This document shows, piece by piece, positions 13,793 to 25,268 of a DNA stretch of 64,000 nucleotides. Below the pieces are notes generated by a model that saw only the letters and a list, made by a program, of their open reading frames with translations, had not been told where the DNA came from and made no database searches. The DNA lies in assembly GCA_037074765.1 (NCBI GenBank), contig JBAMDO010000121.1:102846-166845 (forward strand), written 5' to 3'. The DNA comes from Mansonella perstans (Eukaryota > Nematoda > Chromadorea > Rhabditida > Onchocercidae). Numbering within the stretch: position 1 is the first letter of the stretch; each line of letters opens with the position of its first letter. The position numbers were made by a program, and so were the translations under genes.

Positions 13793-15810
13793 AACTCAGC
13801 AACTATGTATTCTTTTCTTTTGGAATTCTCAAAATATTGTTAAAACCCTTGTCAAAATCAAGATTAACTGAAAAGATTCTCCACTGCATCTTTTTAGTCA
13901 GTTTTTGAGTTAAAGATTTAAACCATATTATTTTTTCTGTTTCAAGCGTTGTCCTTCACGACTTCCCTGTTTATACAATGTCCACCATAATTTTAGCTCA
14001 AACAAAATATTTTCAGAGTTTAAAGGCGCACATTCAGCTGTAAGCAATAATTTTAAAATATATTTTCGTACTGCGTATTTTAAAAAAAGTGCTTTTTTTA
14101 AAAAAAAAAATTTTACTATTGTAAAATAACGAATAAAAATATATGCTCAGGTACATTATGAGGAAGTTTATAATATATTACTTGCTTTACATAATGTTAC
14201 AGAAACAAAGTGATTGAAAGCGTCACTAAATTTTAAACATAAGAGAGGAAAAAATATTCTGAAAATTTCTCATGTTTCATTGAATTCAGGAAAACCTGTT
14301 GATCATCTGTCTAACTGTTGAGTGCTGAATAAAATGGATCTTTACTGTTTTACTCTAACACGTTCATTTTTCACTTTACGTAAGAACTGGCATCACTTTA
14401 ACAACGCACTGCTGGTCATTATTCAGAAATCACGCTTAGGTCCAAATGTTTACTTCTTCTTTACTTAGGAAGGGTAATGTCGGTCATTTTCGTGAACAAT
14501 AATTTCACACTATACAGTTCCATGGAGTTGGAATAAATGGCTCATCCTTGCTCCGACTATTTTCATCCAGTCGTATTGAATTGCTGATGTTCAGTCAATT
14601 TAGATAGTCAAATAAAATGAAGAATATAGCAGCATTTTATATCGCATCGGTGCGGTAGATATAGAAAACAACTTTAGCAACAACTACACCACAACGCAAA
14701 TTGTAGTACAACAAAAATGGCAATTTCCAGAATCTAGTAAGAAAATCATCCGCTGCGCCTTACTGTATGAGTAGTATCTGAGTGTATACACATATTTCTT
14801 TGCTTCGTTTATTTGCTTTGCAGAAACGGCGATTTTATTGACTAATGGTTGATTACAACTGTTGGTTGTAGCAAGAGACCGGTTTGAAATACTCCAGTAA
14901 TATGTTTTACTTCAAGGAAACACCACTTTATTAGTGTTTATATATAAGCTGATTATAATCGAATTTGGTAAGCCCAGTTCATTTTGACTGATTGCTAGAT
15001 ATCAGAGTCGGAAATTAGTAGTGAACTTAGAAGTAAAATTTATAAGGAAACATTGAAACTTATCGATAGGCTGATTTGCAATTTGATTCGCTACATTGCG
15101 ATCGCAGTTTATTGGAAGCGTACTAAAACGATGCTTCAAATAAAATTTGTTGCTAGCACTACAGCTGTTTTCTTGGAATTTCATTCATGGTTAGCTTTCC
15201 AGAATTTGAAAGATTTTTAAAAAATGGTTTTAAAAATTTTTTTGTTCTCTTTACCAGCAATATGCTAAGCGTTTCTTTCACTGTTCGTAGCAATTTTCTT
15301 CGAAATATTTCTTCAGAATGAATGACGGATGGAGAACATAAAATGGAATTATCATTGAAGTAGAAAATCTTCTGCCATTCCGATGATGCGTATATGAGCG
15401 TAATTAGTTTGGACTGGACTGTATGTGTTTGATTCATTCAGTTTTTTTCGAAAATATGTGCATTTATGTAGGTGTTAAAATTAACATATAACTGAATGGG
15501 AATGGTTGTATATTGAGCAGCAAATGGAGATACACTTATATGTAGAGATCAGATGAGGTAAGAATTGACTTGATGTCACATTCCCAACTATGCTGATGAA
15601 CATAGCAATGGGGGGAAGGGAGGACATAATACGGGGCAAAAGGGTAGGACATAAAAGAGGACATAATAAAAGAGACTTTTAATCACCGAAACATTCCCCA
15701 GCTAATAAATAGAATTAATTGACGAGAAGCTACAAGGAGAGAAAATCATAAATATTTCATAAGTAAAACGTCAGAAATAATCCGCAAAAATTGGACGTGA
15801 AAATAAGAAA
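13793..15810. other. intergenic, one doubtful open frame
   Basis: Mostly AT-rich sequence without supported genes. An ATG-initiated minus-strand frame of 92 codons (15159-15437) has reasonable codon content and a basic composition, but I see no family resemblance or splice support, so I do not call it a gene. It is discussed under findings. Confidence 0.5.
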
Positions 15811-15969
15811 ATGGGTTCTCTAAATGATCTCATTTTCGAAGCTGCATTGAAAACAACTCCCTATCAGATGCTTGAGTTTAAGGATGTTGTAATGAATAAG
15901 ATATTGACATCAGTTGAAAGATACATTGACGACTCAACACCGATAGACACATCTCGTATCATGAAGTGA
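15811..15969 (+). CDS. possible 52-residue microprotein
   Basis: Not recognised. A single open frame runs from ATG at 15811 to TGA at 15967-15969. It starts MGSLNDLIFE and ends TSRIMK, with a helical, amphipathic composition (segment MLEFKDVVMNKILTSVERYI at residues 20-39). The start context is strong for a eukaryote (AAGAAAATGG). A possible acceptor, aaacgtcag, ends about 40 bases upstream and could receive a spliced leader. A gtaag motif shortly after the stop suggests either a 3' UTR intron or chance. Codons favour normal nematode use. It is too short for composition alone to prove coding. Confidence 0.35.
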   Translation: MGSLNDLIFEAALKTTPYQMLEFKDVVMNKILTSVERYIDDSTPIDTSRIMK

Positions 15970-18395
15970 TATCGGTAAGAAGAAGAGAGTGAGTATATGT
16001 GATGGAAGTGTTTGAGGAGTGAAGTTGGAGAATTGCTTATGTTGTGTTAAATCGAAATTCTGGAAGTACCACACAGAAATCAAAGTAATTTTGGCCATAA
16101 GTGCTTTTCAGAGAATTGACCACTTCTTTTCTCGTCCACTGCTATTTAGTTCACTTTTCATATATTGTTAGCTTTTTTCTTGCCATCACCACGAAAACTG
16201 AATTCCGAAAAAATTAAGTATCTGTCAGAAGAAATTGCCTTGTCAAAAGTTTTCACAATTCTTAATATTCTAATTACGTAATATAAAGAACCTTATTCTG
16301 AAAAGCACATAAGAGGTATTTGACGCAAATAAGAAGGACATGATGTCAAGAGAAGTGTGGTTATAGTAAGGTTAACAATGAGCTATTTCTTAAGAGAAAT
16401 AAATACCAAAGTGAGAATTTTACAAGAATTTATATCAAATGAATAAAATGGTGAAACTTTCTAGAAGGCGAAGTGAAGTAAATATTTTTATTATTCATTT
16501 TTAGTGAAAGGTTTTTCAAAAAAATTTCTCAGCTGAATCCTTGAAATTAGGAAGATCCTCAGTTTTAGAGATGTGAAGCAAAATAGAATTTCTACCAGAT
16601 TAAAATGAAAAATTTATTGGTATATATTTTCTGCCCGAACGTAGCAGCAAAACTTGAGCACTTTGTAACTTTCCTCAGTTAAAGATTTTGTCATTAAGAA
16701 AATGTTTTGATATCTCACATCATGTTGAGCTGTTTGTTTACGTTGCGAAAAGTATGAAAAGTAAGAAATTTGGAAAATAGTGTAGAACTGGAATAAATTT
16801 AAAAGGCAATATGAAACGGGAAGTATATAGTTGAGCCTGATTATTGCACATTATTTTGCTTCTTTCAAATAATAAACAATATTGCTAAAAAAGAGGAAGA
16901 ATGACCGTCAAGTGGAATGAAAGACACATGTTTAGGCTTGCCATGAGGATCTGAAATGAACCACACTAACTGCTTGCACAGAAAGTACCATTACTGTTTT
17001 CATTTGGAATTTTTTTTTAACATGTTTCTTTTAGTATATATATTTAAAAACAGATATATAAAAACAATTCATTCATAAAAAATAAGGAGCTTCGATGAGT
17101 CATCCTGGAAAAAAAAAAGATCAAGGCTTCCAGAAATCTCATTAATCGAGAGCTCCAAATAGGAGGCATTTTACTCCGCATCAATTATCAAGAAACGGTT
17201 TAAATTCATGTAACCAACCATGAAACGATATGTTTTCTTTACAGAGTACCACTCTATGCAAACAGTCTACTGTCAAGTACAAACTTATGTTGATCACTGT
17301 ATTTGATGTTTGATCATTAGCGTTTTAAAATCTCCCAAAAAGAAAGTCCGAATTCTGCTTACTGTAATACTTTTTCCCAAGTTGCCTTTTCTCGGTAAAA
17401 CCCGGTAGATGAAAAGAGAGAAGGACAGAAGAGAAAGAGAAAGAGAGAAAGTTTCTTTTCGAGAGGAAAAGAGAGGCGAAGACCGCTATATATAGTAAAT
17501 TTACCTGGATTTGAAAAGCGGATCTCGATTATCGTTTTTGCATACCTGCAGTATTTCCTGTGACAACACAACTAAAGTATTAGTGGCATTACAATGAACG
17601 GTAGAAGGTAAACGATACTGTAATCACCAGTGCACCACATTTTACGACGCACATCTTACAATGATAGACCACATATACACATACACACATAAGTACACAT
17701 ACGTACAATCATTTCGATGATCCAGAAGTGCAGTATGTGTTGCGTTTGGCAACAATGCTCGATGAAAACGAAATATTTTTTGTTTGTGATGTCTTTTGCA
17801 TCAAAATTATGCTTCTCTCTTTAGCAATCCTCTTTTTCCTGTCGTTTCTGACATTCAATTAAGGAATCAGAAAGCACTGAATCAGAAAGATCAGCGGGAT
17901 CAGCGGAATCCATGATATACTGATATATTGATCATAAATAGAAATTATATGAATTATTTAGATTGTACAATAACTTCAAGTCATGTTTTCCGCCATTGAT
18001 TTTTGTAAAGAAATTTTATGCGATCTTTATCCCAAGTGAGAGAATTTCCGCTCTGAGCACTTTAGATACTGAGATTTTGAGTAAGTACAACTGAGGCTAA
18101 AATTGAAGAAATTTTATGCCCATGAAAACTATGACACCTAAAACTGGTTCAGTTCGAGAATGTTGATAACCGTAAAGTAATAATTCTTCTTCTGACCTAA
18201 TCTATTACAATTCCTGATATTTGTAATGAATTGGTTAAGAAGCATTAAGAAGTGCAATAATTAAGCTTAAAGTGACTCAATTGTTATAGGTAAATGTGCA
18301 TACAGATACAGTATAATATACGGATGACGTGTAAATAAATTAGAATATAAACATGCACCTTTGGAACTTTCATCAGGAATTGAGTGATTTGTATT
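15970..18395. other. intergenic, no gene seen
   Basis: No convincing exon on either strand. A minus-strand frame at 17359-17571 is driven by a purine-rich (GA) stretch and is probably noise. Confidence 0.5.
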
Positions 18396-19072
18396 TTTCT
18401 CCTCTGCATATTTCACTTATTGATTCAATTTAGCATATTATTATTTTAAATTCAAAAATATATACTAAAACAACGATGCAAATATAACAGAATGATAATG
18501 AATGGCATCAGTTTTTAGTGCGATGCTCTGGATCTTATTTCCAGTATGACCTGAATATCAAAACATTGAGCTTGCTGCAAGAGAAACAGACAAAAAGGTC
18601 TATTTAACTTAGTCCACAAGAAAATTGCAGATAAATGTTAGAAATAATTCCAGTGACAGGAATCAAAAAACCAGTTGAATTAAGGCTGACCTTTGGCCTT
18701 CGCAAATTTTCTATCCATAGTTTACTATCAATTATCCTTTTTGTCAGTGGTTCAACGATCACCGATTTCGTTATCGGCCTGCCCATTGTATCAGTCGAAC
18801 TGATAACAGATACTAGTAGTATTTCAGTTTCCAAAATTCACCATTTTTTCTGTTCTTCTCTGTTACCTTGTGCTGCGCTCCAATTATATTTATACTTTGT
18901 CGCACTCTTTACCGAACAGTAGAAGCAGAAGAAATCACCACCCCGCCCCATCGCTGTACACTGGTAGGCCCAAATTCATCGGTACATATTTTTTCTCCTC
19001 TGCATGTTTCATTAACTGATTTCAAAAATATACACCAGAACGACGATGTAATACAGCTAGTGATAACAAATA
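18396..19072. repeat. diverged direct duplication, about 0.6 kb apart
   Basis: A stretch at about 18396-18500 and another at about 18992-19072 share the order TTTCTCCTCTGCAT, then TTTCA, then tgattt with aaaaatatac, then acgatg and a tgataa block, with scattered substitutions and small gaps. They look like an old direct duplication. The second copy runs into the 53-bp tandem array. Confidence 0.55.
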
Positions 19073-19262
19073 GTCGTTTCTCCCCCGAAGGACCGCACTT
19101 TCGATACAGCTAGTGATAACAAATAGTCGTCTCCCTCCCGAAGGACCGCACCTTCGATACAGCTAGTGATAACAAATAGTCGTCTCCCTCCCGAAGGACC
19201 GCACCTTCGATACAGCTAGTGATAACAAATAGTCGTCTCCCTCCCGAAGGACCGCATCTTCA
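19051..19262. repeat. 53-bp tandem repeat, four copies
   Basis: Four copies start at 19051, 19104, 19157 and 19210 with ATACAGCTAGTGATAAC. The unit also contains a GC-rich part (CCCGAAGGACCGCA). The array ends about 260 bp before the probable trans-splice acceptor of the elongase gene, so it lies in the likely promoter. Confidence 0.96.
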
Positions 19263-19543
19263 ATTTCCTAAAACAATGGTCGGTACCAGCAACCGCCTCT
19301 TTTCATCCCCTCATTGCACTTTTTTCTCAACCCTCACCATGCGTCTTGAAGCAATGAACTTTGGCACCCATCCAAGCTCGAAATTACTTCTTCGGTAGAT
19401 TGGTTGTTTGATGTGTGGTTCGGGATGGAAAGATCAATCAGGGGAAGACGGTGACGAGGTAGTCGTTGGACGAGGTTTCCGTCCTTTTCATTCATTTATG
19501 GATAATGCTTTGCAATTTAGCTTTCAACCATTTGTTGGTTCCG

Positions 19544-21114
19544 ATGTCTCAAATGGTAACACACGAGCGGGTCCTTGCTGCACCAAAGGTAAATGTGCTG
19601 CGTTTTGTTGAAATTATCACTTCACCTACATTTCCAGAGCAGGAATCTAAGGAATGGATCCTGCAACATCAGGATTTCGCCATTCAGGTAATTTTCAATT
19701 TCCTATCATCGAAAGATGTATTTTTCAAATCACACTTCATGCTCGATTATTGAGACTTGCAAAGGATCTTAATAATAAAAAGCTTATCTTTAATTAATAA
19801 AAAAAACTTACCTTCGTAAGTCATTTATATATATATATGTTTATTTAAAAAAACGAAAAAATCCTAGAAAAAATTTTCAAAAAAGAAAAACTTATCTTCG
19901 CAATAAAAAAGTTTATCTTCATAATTTAAATTTGATCATAGTAAGCATTGCACTTGAGGATTTTACTGTCAGATATCACATTTTACTATGCAAATTAACA
20001 TGTTTTAGGCGTGCTTCGCTTACTTTTTTGTTATCTTTGGAATAAAATATGTTGTCATGAGAAATCGGGCACCATTTGATTTGACACTGCCACTGAATAT
20101 TTGGAATGCTATTCTTGCACTATTCAGTATTGTGGGGACTGTTATGCTTTTTCCAGAATTTATTGGAACTATTCAAAATAATGGCTTTCAAGGTTTCTTT
20201 TTTTATTGTTATTCAAAGGTGATAGGGAGTGCCTAACTTTTAGGTAAATATTCTTACGAAGTGGAGTGTTATTGCTGTTTTGCGAATTGCAGGATATTGA
20301 AATTATAGAGCGCATGATTTTAAAAAGAGAAAAATCGCCACATTGTTATCTTGTCTTATAATTTCAGCTTCCTATTGTAAGGTTTATGGTTTCACCAAGG
20401 GATCGAATGGTTTCTGGGGTTGGCTATTCATCGTATCAAAGCTATTCGAATTGGCTGATACCGTATTTCTAGTTCTGCGAAAGAAGCCACTTATGTTTCT
20501 TCACTGGTATCACCACATCCTCACACTCATTTATGCTTTCTACTCGTATCCACATACTCCCGGATTTAACCGTTGGGGCATTTTCATGAATTTCTTCGTA
20601 CATGCGTTTATGTACAGGTATATTATAAGTTTGTTTTTTTAATTAGTCTGTTTTTTAATGATCTTCATTGTTATGTATTTTAACTGTGCAACCACAAGTT
20701 TTTTACCATTGTAACTTATAGCTACTATTTCCTATGTTCGATGAAGATGCGAATTCCACGTGGTGTCGCAATGTTCATAACATCGCTTCAAATTCTTCAG
20801 TTTGTGCTTAGTGTTCTGATACTTGCACACCTTGGAATATTAATTTATGTCAGGAAGGTTGGTAACTTTCGGTTTCTTACAGTTTCGAAATCCAAACGGT
20901 TGTTTTGGTGCAAGCTTACTTCCTCTTTTTGTACAGTTTTCTAAATTTATAAGTCAAGTTTTTTCAGGTAGACTGTGATTTCGATGACAACATTTTCAAG
21001 TTGGCACTCTTTATGGATATTAGCTATTTGATTCTTTTCATTAACTTTTTCTGCAAAGCTTATGTATTCGGTGGTGATAAATCGAAATACAAAATTGACA
21101 AAAAAAAACTCTGA
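19544..21114 (+). CDS. elo-1: very-long-chain fatty acid elongase, ELO-1 type
   Basis: Endoplasmic-reticulum condensing enzyme that adds malonyl-CoA-derived two-carbon units to fatty acyl-CoA; ELO-1 acts in polyunsaturated fatty acid synthesis. Five exons, all in phase: 19544-19687, 20009-20192, 20368-20617, 20722-20857, 20968-21114, giving 286 residues, the usual family length. The KxxExxD motif KLFELAD is at 134-140 and the histidine box HWYHH at 155-159. Several hydrophobic segments fit a multi-pass protein, and the C-terminus KKKL fits a KKxx ER-retrieval signal. The segments HTPGFNRWGIFMNFFVHAFM and FKLALFMD are typical of the ELO-1/ELO-2 branch. The start is the first ATG after a tgcaatttag acceptor ending at 19520, a likely spliced-leader site. 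ELO-1 rather than ELO-2 is a judgement from memory. Confidence 0.93.
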
Positions 21115-24100
21115 AAGAAAAATTAGCTGCATTCCTTGAGGTTACTGCGTTTCATCTGAACCGTTCATGGTTCATTTCAGCTAACCATTGTTTTTTGTAA
21201 GGTTTAACTTTTTTTCTCAACATTCAAAATATGCAATCTTTACGTAAACTATCAAAAAAAAAATATTACCATTAGATTAAATAGCTGATATTGTTGCTAT
21301 TCTATAATATTGCCTTGTGCTTATTTGTTAATTTCTATTCCATTTGCGATCGTCCATTTCACTTGAACGTTCGATTATACTTCCACGTCCTACAGGTATA
21401 TGCTACAAACAGGGTATATGATATGATACGTTTATTGCGTTCTTTATTGTTTTAAAATATTGCAACCAAAGGTCTTCCGAAATATAACCATAAAATGGTT
21501 TCAAGATCAACACTTTTCTTGTTATTTCTTTTTCCGTTATATTCCTTCTGAAATTCGATACGAATTATAGTCAGCCTTGAATAAAATCTCCATTCTAACA
21601 TTTATGGAAATAACATATATTTTCAGTTGATGAATAAAAGAAGGGAATGTCCATTGTTGGTATTTTAATCGATATTAGGAGTATATACTTTTCAGTGTTA
21701 TTAAAGTTACATTGAAATTGGAAACTGGAGCATCACTTTTTTAAGTGTTCTCAACATTGAGGTTTCTAATAATGCCGCCTTGTTATTGGTAATCAGTCAT
21801 ATACGTATTACGTGTTACAGTCTTCTACAAGTTCGGTAAAATTTGAGGTTTTGAAGCTTCCAGTTCATTTATTATTAAAACAAAATTATATACAGTATGG
21901 TAACATATATGAGAGGAGAAATCAGGAAATAGTTTGATATGATCGGTGAAATGTATTGAATAGATTAATGACAACATTTTTATGGCTTCGTCGTAATTTG
22001 GCTGCGATATATCCGTACCGCTGTTTGCTATGTTGCAGTTCCACCTAATGCTTGTTGTTCCGCTTTTCCATTATAGATCTGTAGAATTCTAATACATCTT
22101 ATAAATGGGAACTGCAATCGGTAGTATAAAGGATGAAGACTTTGCTGGATAAAAAAAGGTTCACCGAAATCACTTGAAGAGCCAGTTTTCTTTTCTGCAA
22201 GTGCGTTATGCTACACGCATTTATGTGTTCGAAAATTAAGCAATTTTCTGGCGTTTTCTAAATTCAGCGTACGAGATGACATAGTATTGATTGTCTCAAA
22301 CTGTTGATACAGATTTCATGGAGCGAAATGAGCTGATAGAACTGATAAAAAGGCAAATCTGGGTAGTGAAGTATGGTTGATATACTCCTTCCTTAATTTT
22401 TTATTGATAGATTTAGTCAATTTTTTTTTAGATTTTTCTGAGAAATCACTGTCTTGAATCTAATATCCGCAATCAGAATTTCGTAGTGTCATACTTGGGC
22501 CTACTGTAAATACGAGATGACACTATTTTTTCCGTTCTAGAAATTCCTAACATGCTTACAAAAATAACACACTAATGAATTTTTGCTTAAACACTTAAGT
22601 AAACAATAGCAGTACAGGCGATAATATCAATGTGAAACTGATTGCTATTAGAGAGGAAAAGTTAGGTGATATGAGCGTTGTACCAGTAGAAGGCTAAAAA
22701 TTTAAACTAAAATTACGTCGATAAGCGTGGGCAGAAGGTTGGTATATGTGTCATGATGGCGGATTGTATTTTACAAAAGATGCCGCTTCTTCAATTCGTA
22801 AAAGCAATGCCGGTTTTCGGAAGTCGTAGTAGGATTTCAGACGTTAATTCTAAGATATGGCTCCATACTTTCTCTTTTGTTGACCTCATCTTTCTGGATC
22901 CCTGTCTCGCTCTCTCTCCCTCCGTTCCATCCGTTTATTTGTTTGTGTCAGCACTATTTACTATTAATAAATACAATACAAGCACAAAAATATGTAATAT
23001 TTACTTTCTTCAACTCATTTTAAAATCGCTAAAACAAAGGAAGTACCGCTATCACTATTTATCATCAATATCATTAGAACTATATATTTATAACGAGCAA
23101 CATATCACTTGACTGCTCAATAAACATAACTAAGCCTACGTCGTCTCCCATCTAATCTTGCTTAGACTAATGATTTTGCTATTCTGAAGCATGCATATTG
23201 GACGCTCATTCGTTTAATACTGTGCATCATCCATGAGTTATTGCAACATCTGAGCATGAAAAGCAGAAAAAAGTAACTCATAATTACATCAGGTAATCAT
23301 GAAATTATCTGGAACTGAAGATGAGCAAAATTCTTAGAGTATTTTCGTAGAAATTTATCGCATAAAAAATAAAATTTTAGGGTTAGAAGTTTTTTCCCTG
23401 CAAATTCTCTTCTAATGTATCATGGACAATTGTGTTGAAACATATCATCTTCCGGAAATGTCATCCCACAGGGAATAATGTTACTGGCGATGATGAAAGC
23501 CTCATTTCAAATAATGTGCACTTGGAAATTTTCTGTGACGCAGAGATGGAAAAACTGCTGAGTGAAAAAGCAAATTCTAAAAGAAAATAACTGTTCAAAT
23601 TGATTACTACATTGTTCGAGTATTTCATACTACAAATGAGTATTTCATACTAAAATGAAATTCCGAAAAAGAAAACTAACTGTAAGTATGCACTTCCCAT
23701 GGTTTTGTTGACTCGGAATCTGTTGCCAAATCTTATGACAGCAGCATTTCTTAAATCTTTTGAATATCTGCCAGTGGTACAACCACAAACGCTGGCATTT
23801 TTTGAGAGTAGCTTTTTTTATTTGTGTCGTCTAACCCATCTATTGCGCATCACAATTTTGATTTTAATGCATCACCCAAGCTCATTTTCAGGATGATACG
23901 ATACATGTAAAACCGAACAATCGGTAGTTTATCTAGACGTATGCGACGATACACTTCGCTGCCTACAAAATGAACATCGCTCAAATAATTGCTTTGAAAT
24001 GTTGAAAGCAGTTTCTTTAACACCATTTGCTAATCTTTTGCACGAGCCTTCCTACATTGGTGAGCTCATAAAATCATTGGCTAAAATAAAAATATCTAAA

Positions 24101-24556
24101 CTAGATCATTTAATTATTACTGCTTCATGATTGGGCATCGAATCTGACTTGGTTTATAGTTTTTCGTCGTTGTATGTGGATAAAACTTAACTACATCATC
24201 CACAGAGGGCTGTTTCGACAAAAGTAATGCAGATAGTATTAAATATCTACATTTCAAATTCCGACCACTTTACAACAAAAGTGTTATTCTACTTTAAAAA
24301 ATCATACTTCTCTTTGCAATAGTCGGAAAACCCCGAGTGAACAAATCGCAGTTTTTAAATGACTGCGAACGCTGTGCTGCTGTAGTTTCCGACCTATAAT
24401 AATGAGAACTCATAAAATCACAACCAACTAATATTATAAGAATGCCCACAGATTACAACTGTTCATAATTTTTTTCTACAATCGATATTTTGTGAGTAAG
24501 TGAGATGAAAGATTAGAGGTGACACTTTCTGCGAAAGTTAAAAGCCTTAAGAGAAA
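21115..24556. other. intergenic, no supported gene
   Basis: The left part should hold the elongase 3' UTR (AATAAA motif near 21590). A plus-strand 119-codon frame at 22753-23112 is pyrimidine-rich and without protein signature. A 67-codon frame ending at about 23590 has exon-like features and is described under findings. Nothing else is supported. Confidence 0.5.
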
Positions 24557-25075
24557 TTACAGAAGTTGGTAGCAGTAATTAATAGCACTAGCAAGAAGGG
24601 AATGAAGCACATGAACAAACCATGTCATAAATGGTGGAATTTTGCTGCTGTTACGGTTTTTTCGACAAACACTACCTCCTCCGTAATGAAAAAGAGGTAT
24701 CACTGAGAACCAACTTTGATTTAATATGTCAACTTGTCCGATCGTCATCCAATTCATGACGTCGTCATGAAGTTGCTTATAACATGAATTCCATATTCGA
24801 TTTTTAAACTTCCTTTGCACAATATTTTCAGCAAAGTTCATGCTACTATTTCTGCAGCTTCCTATTACATTCATGATAAAATCTTCACATTGCGAGTTCC
24901 TATTGGTAGCAAAGCTGTCTGTGAACAGTGATGCTTCCTCAAGACTATTCGTTTCCCTATCCAAACAATCAGTACTGTGACTGATAACAATTACTGTTGA
25001 CACTTTGATGTGTTTATATGATACATTGCTAGAAATGTGTGACAAAGGCGAATAGGGAATAAAAGATGTGGACAT
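24557..25075 (-). CDS. unexplained 172-codon open frame downstream of klp-11
   Basis: Not recognised. An ATG at 25075 opens 172 codons on the minus strand, beginning about 190 bases after the klp-11 stop codon and on the same strand. The composition is protein-like, with Ser, Asn and Cys throughout, ending in INYCYQLL. A second frame on the same strand is open from about 25315 to 24991 and overlaps its start. In sequence this AT-rich, so long a frame is unlikely by chance but not excluded over 64 kb. It may be a separate gene, a frameshifted older gene or unusual 3' UTR. No domain is seen. Confidence 0.25.
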   Translation of the reverse strand: MSTSFIPYSPLSHISSNVSYKHIKVSTVIVISHSTDCLDRETNSLEEASLFTDSFATNRNSQCEDFIMNVIGSCRNSSMNFAENIVQRKFKNRIWNSCYKQLHDDVMNWMTIGQVDILNQSWFSVIPLFHYGGGSVCRKNRNSSKIPPFMTWFVHVLHSLLASAINYCYQLL

Positions 25076-25268
25076 AATAGTAAAAGTCCGGACAACAGAC
25101 CGCTCGCAGCACTTGAAGAATCTTCTTGAACATACGAGTCACCAGGAGTTGATAAGGAAAACTGGCACAAATTATCGAATGAATACTGTTGATGTAAAAT
25201 ATTTAAAGCAAATGAATTAAGTGGGGGACGGTTTTGTTGCAACACATGCTTAAATAACGTTTCTGAAT

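Noticed and set aside
13242..13871. 209-codon plus-strand frame as a repeat-protein gene
   Set aside because: The frame begins with GTG rather than ATG, is open mainly because the 60-bp minisatellite is a multiple of three, and overlaps exon 1 of the minus-strand membrane-protein gene.
22753..23112. 119-codon plus-strand frame as a gene
   Set aside because: It has an ATG but is pyrimidine-rich, parts of other frames are also open, and there is no splice, domain or context support.
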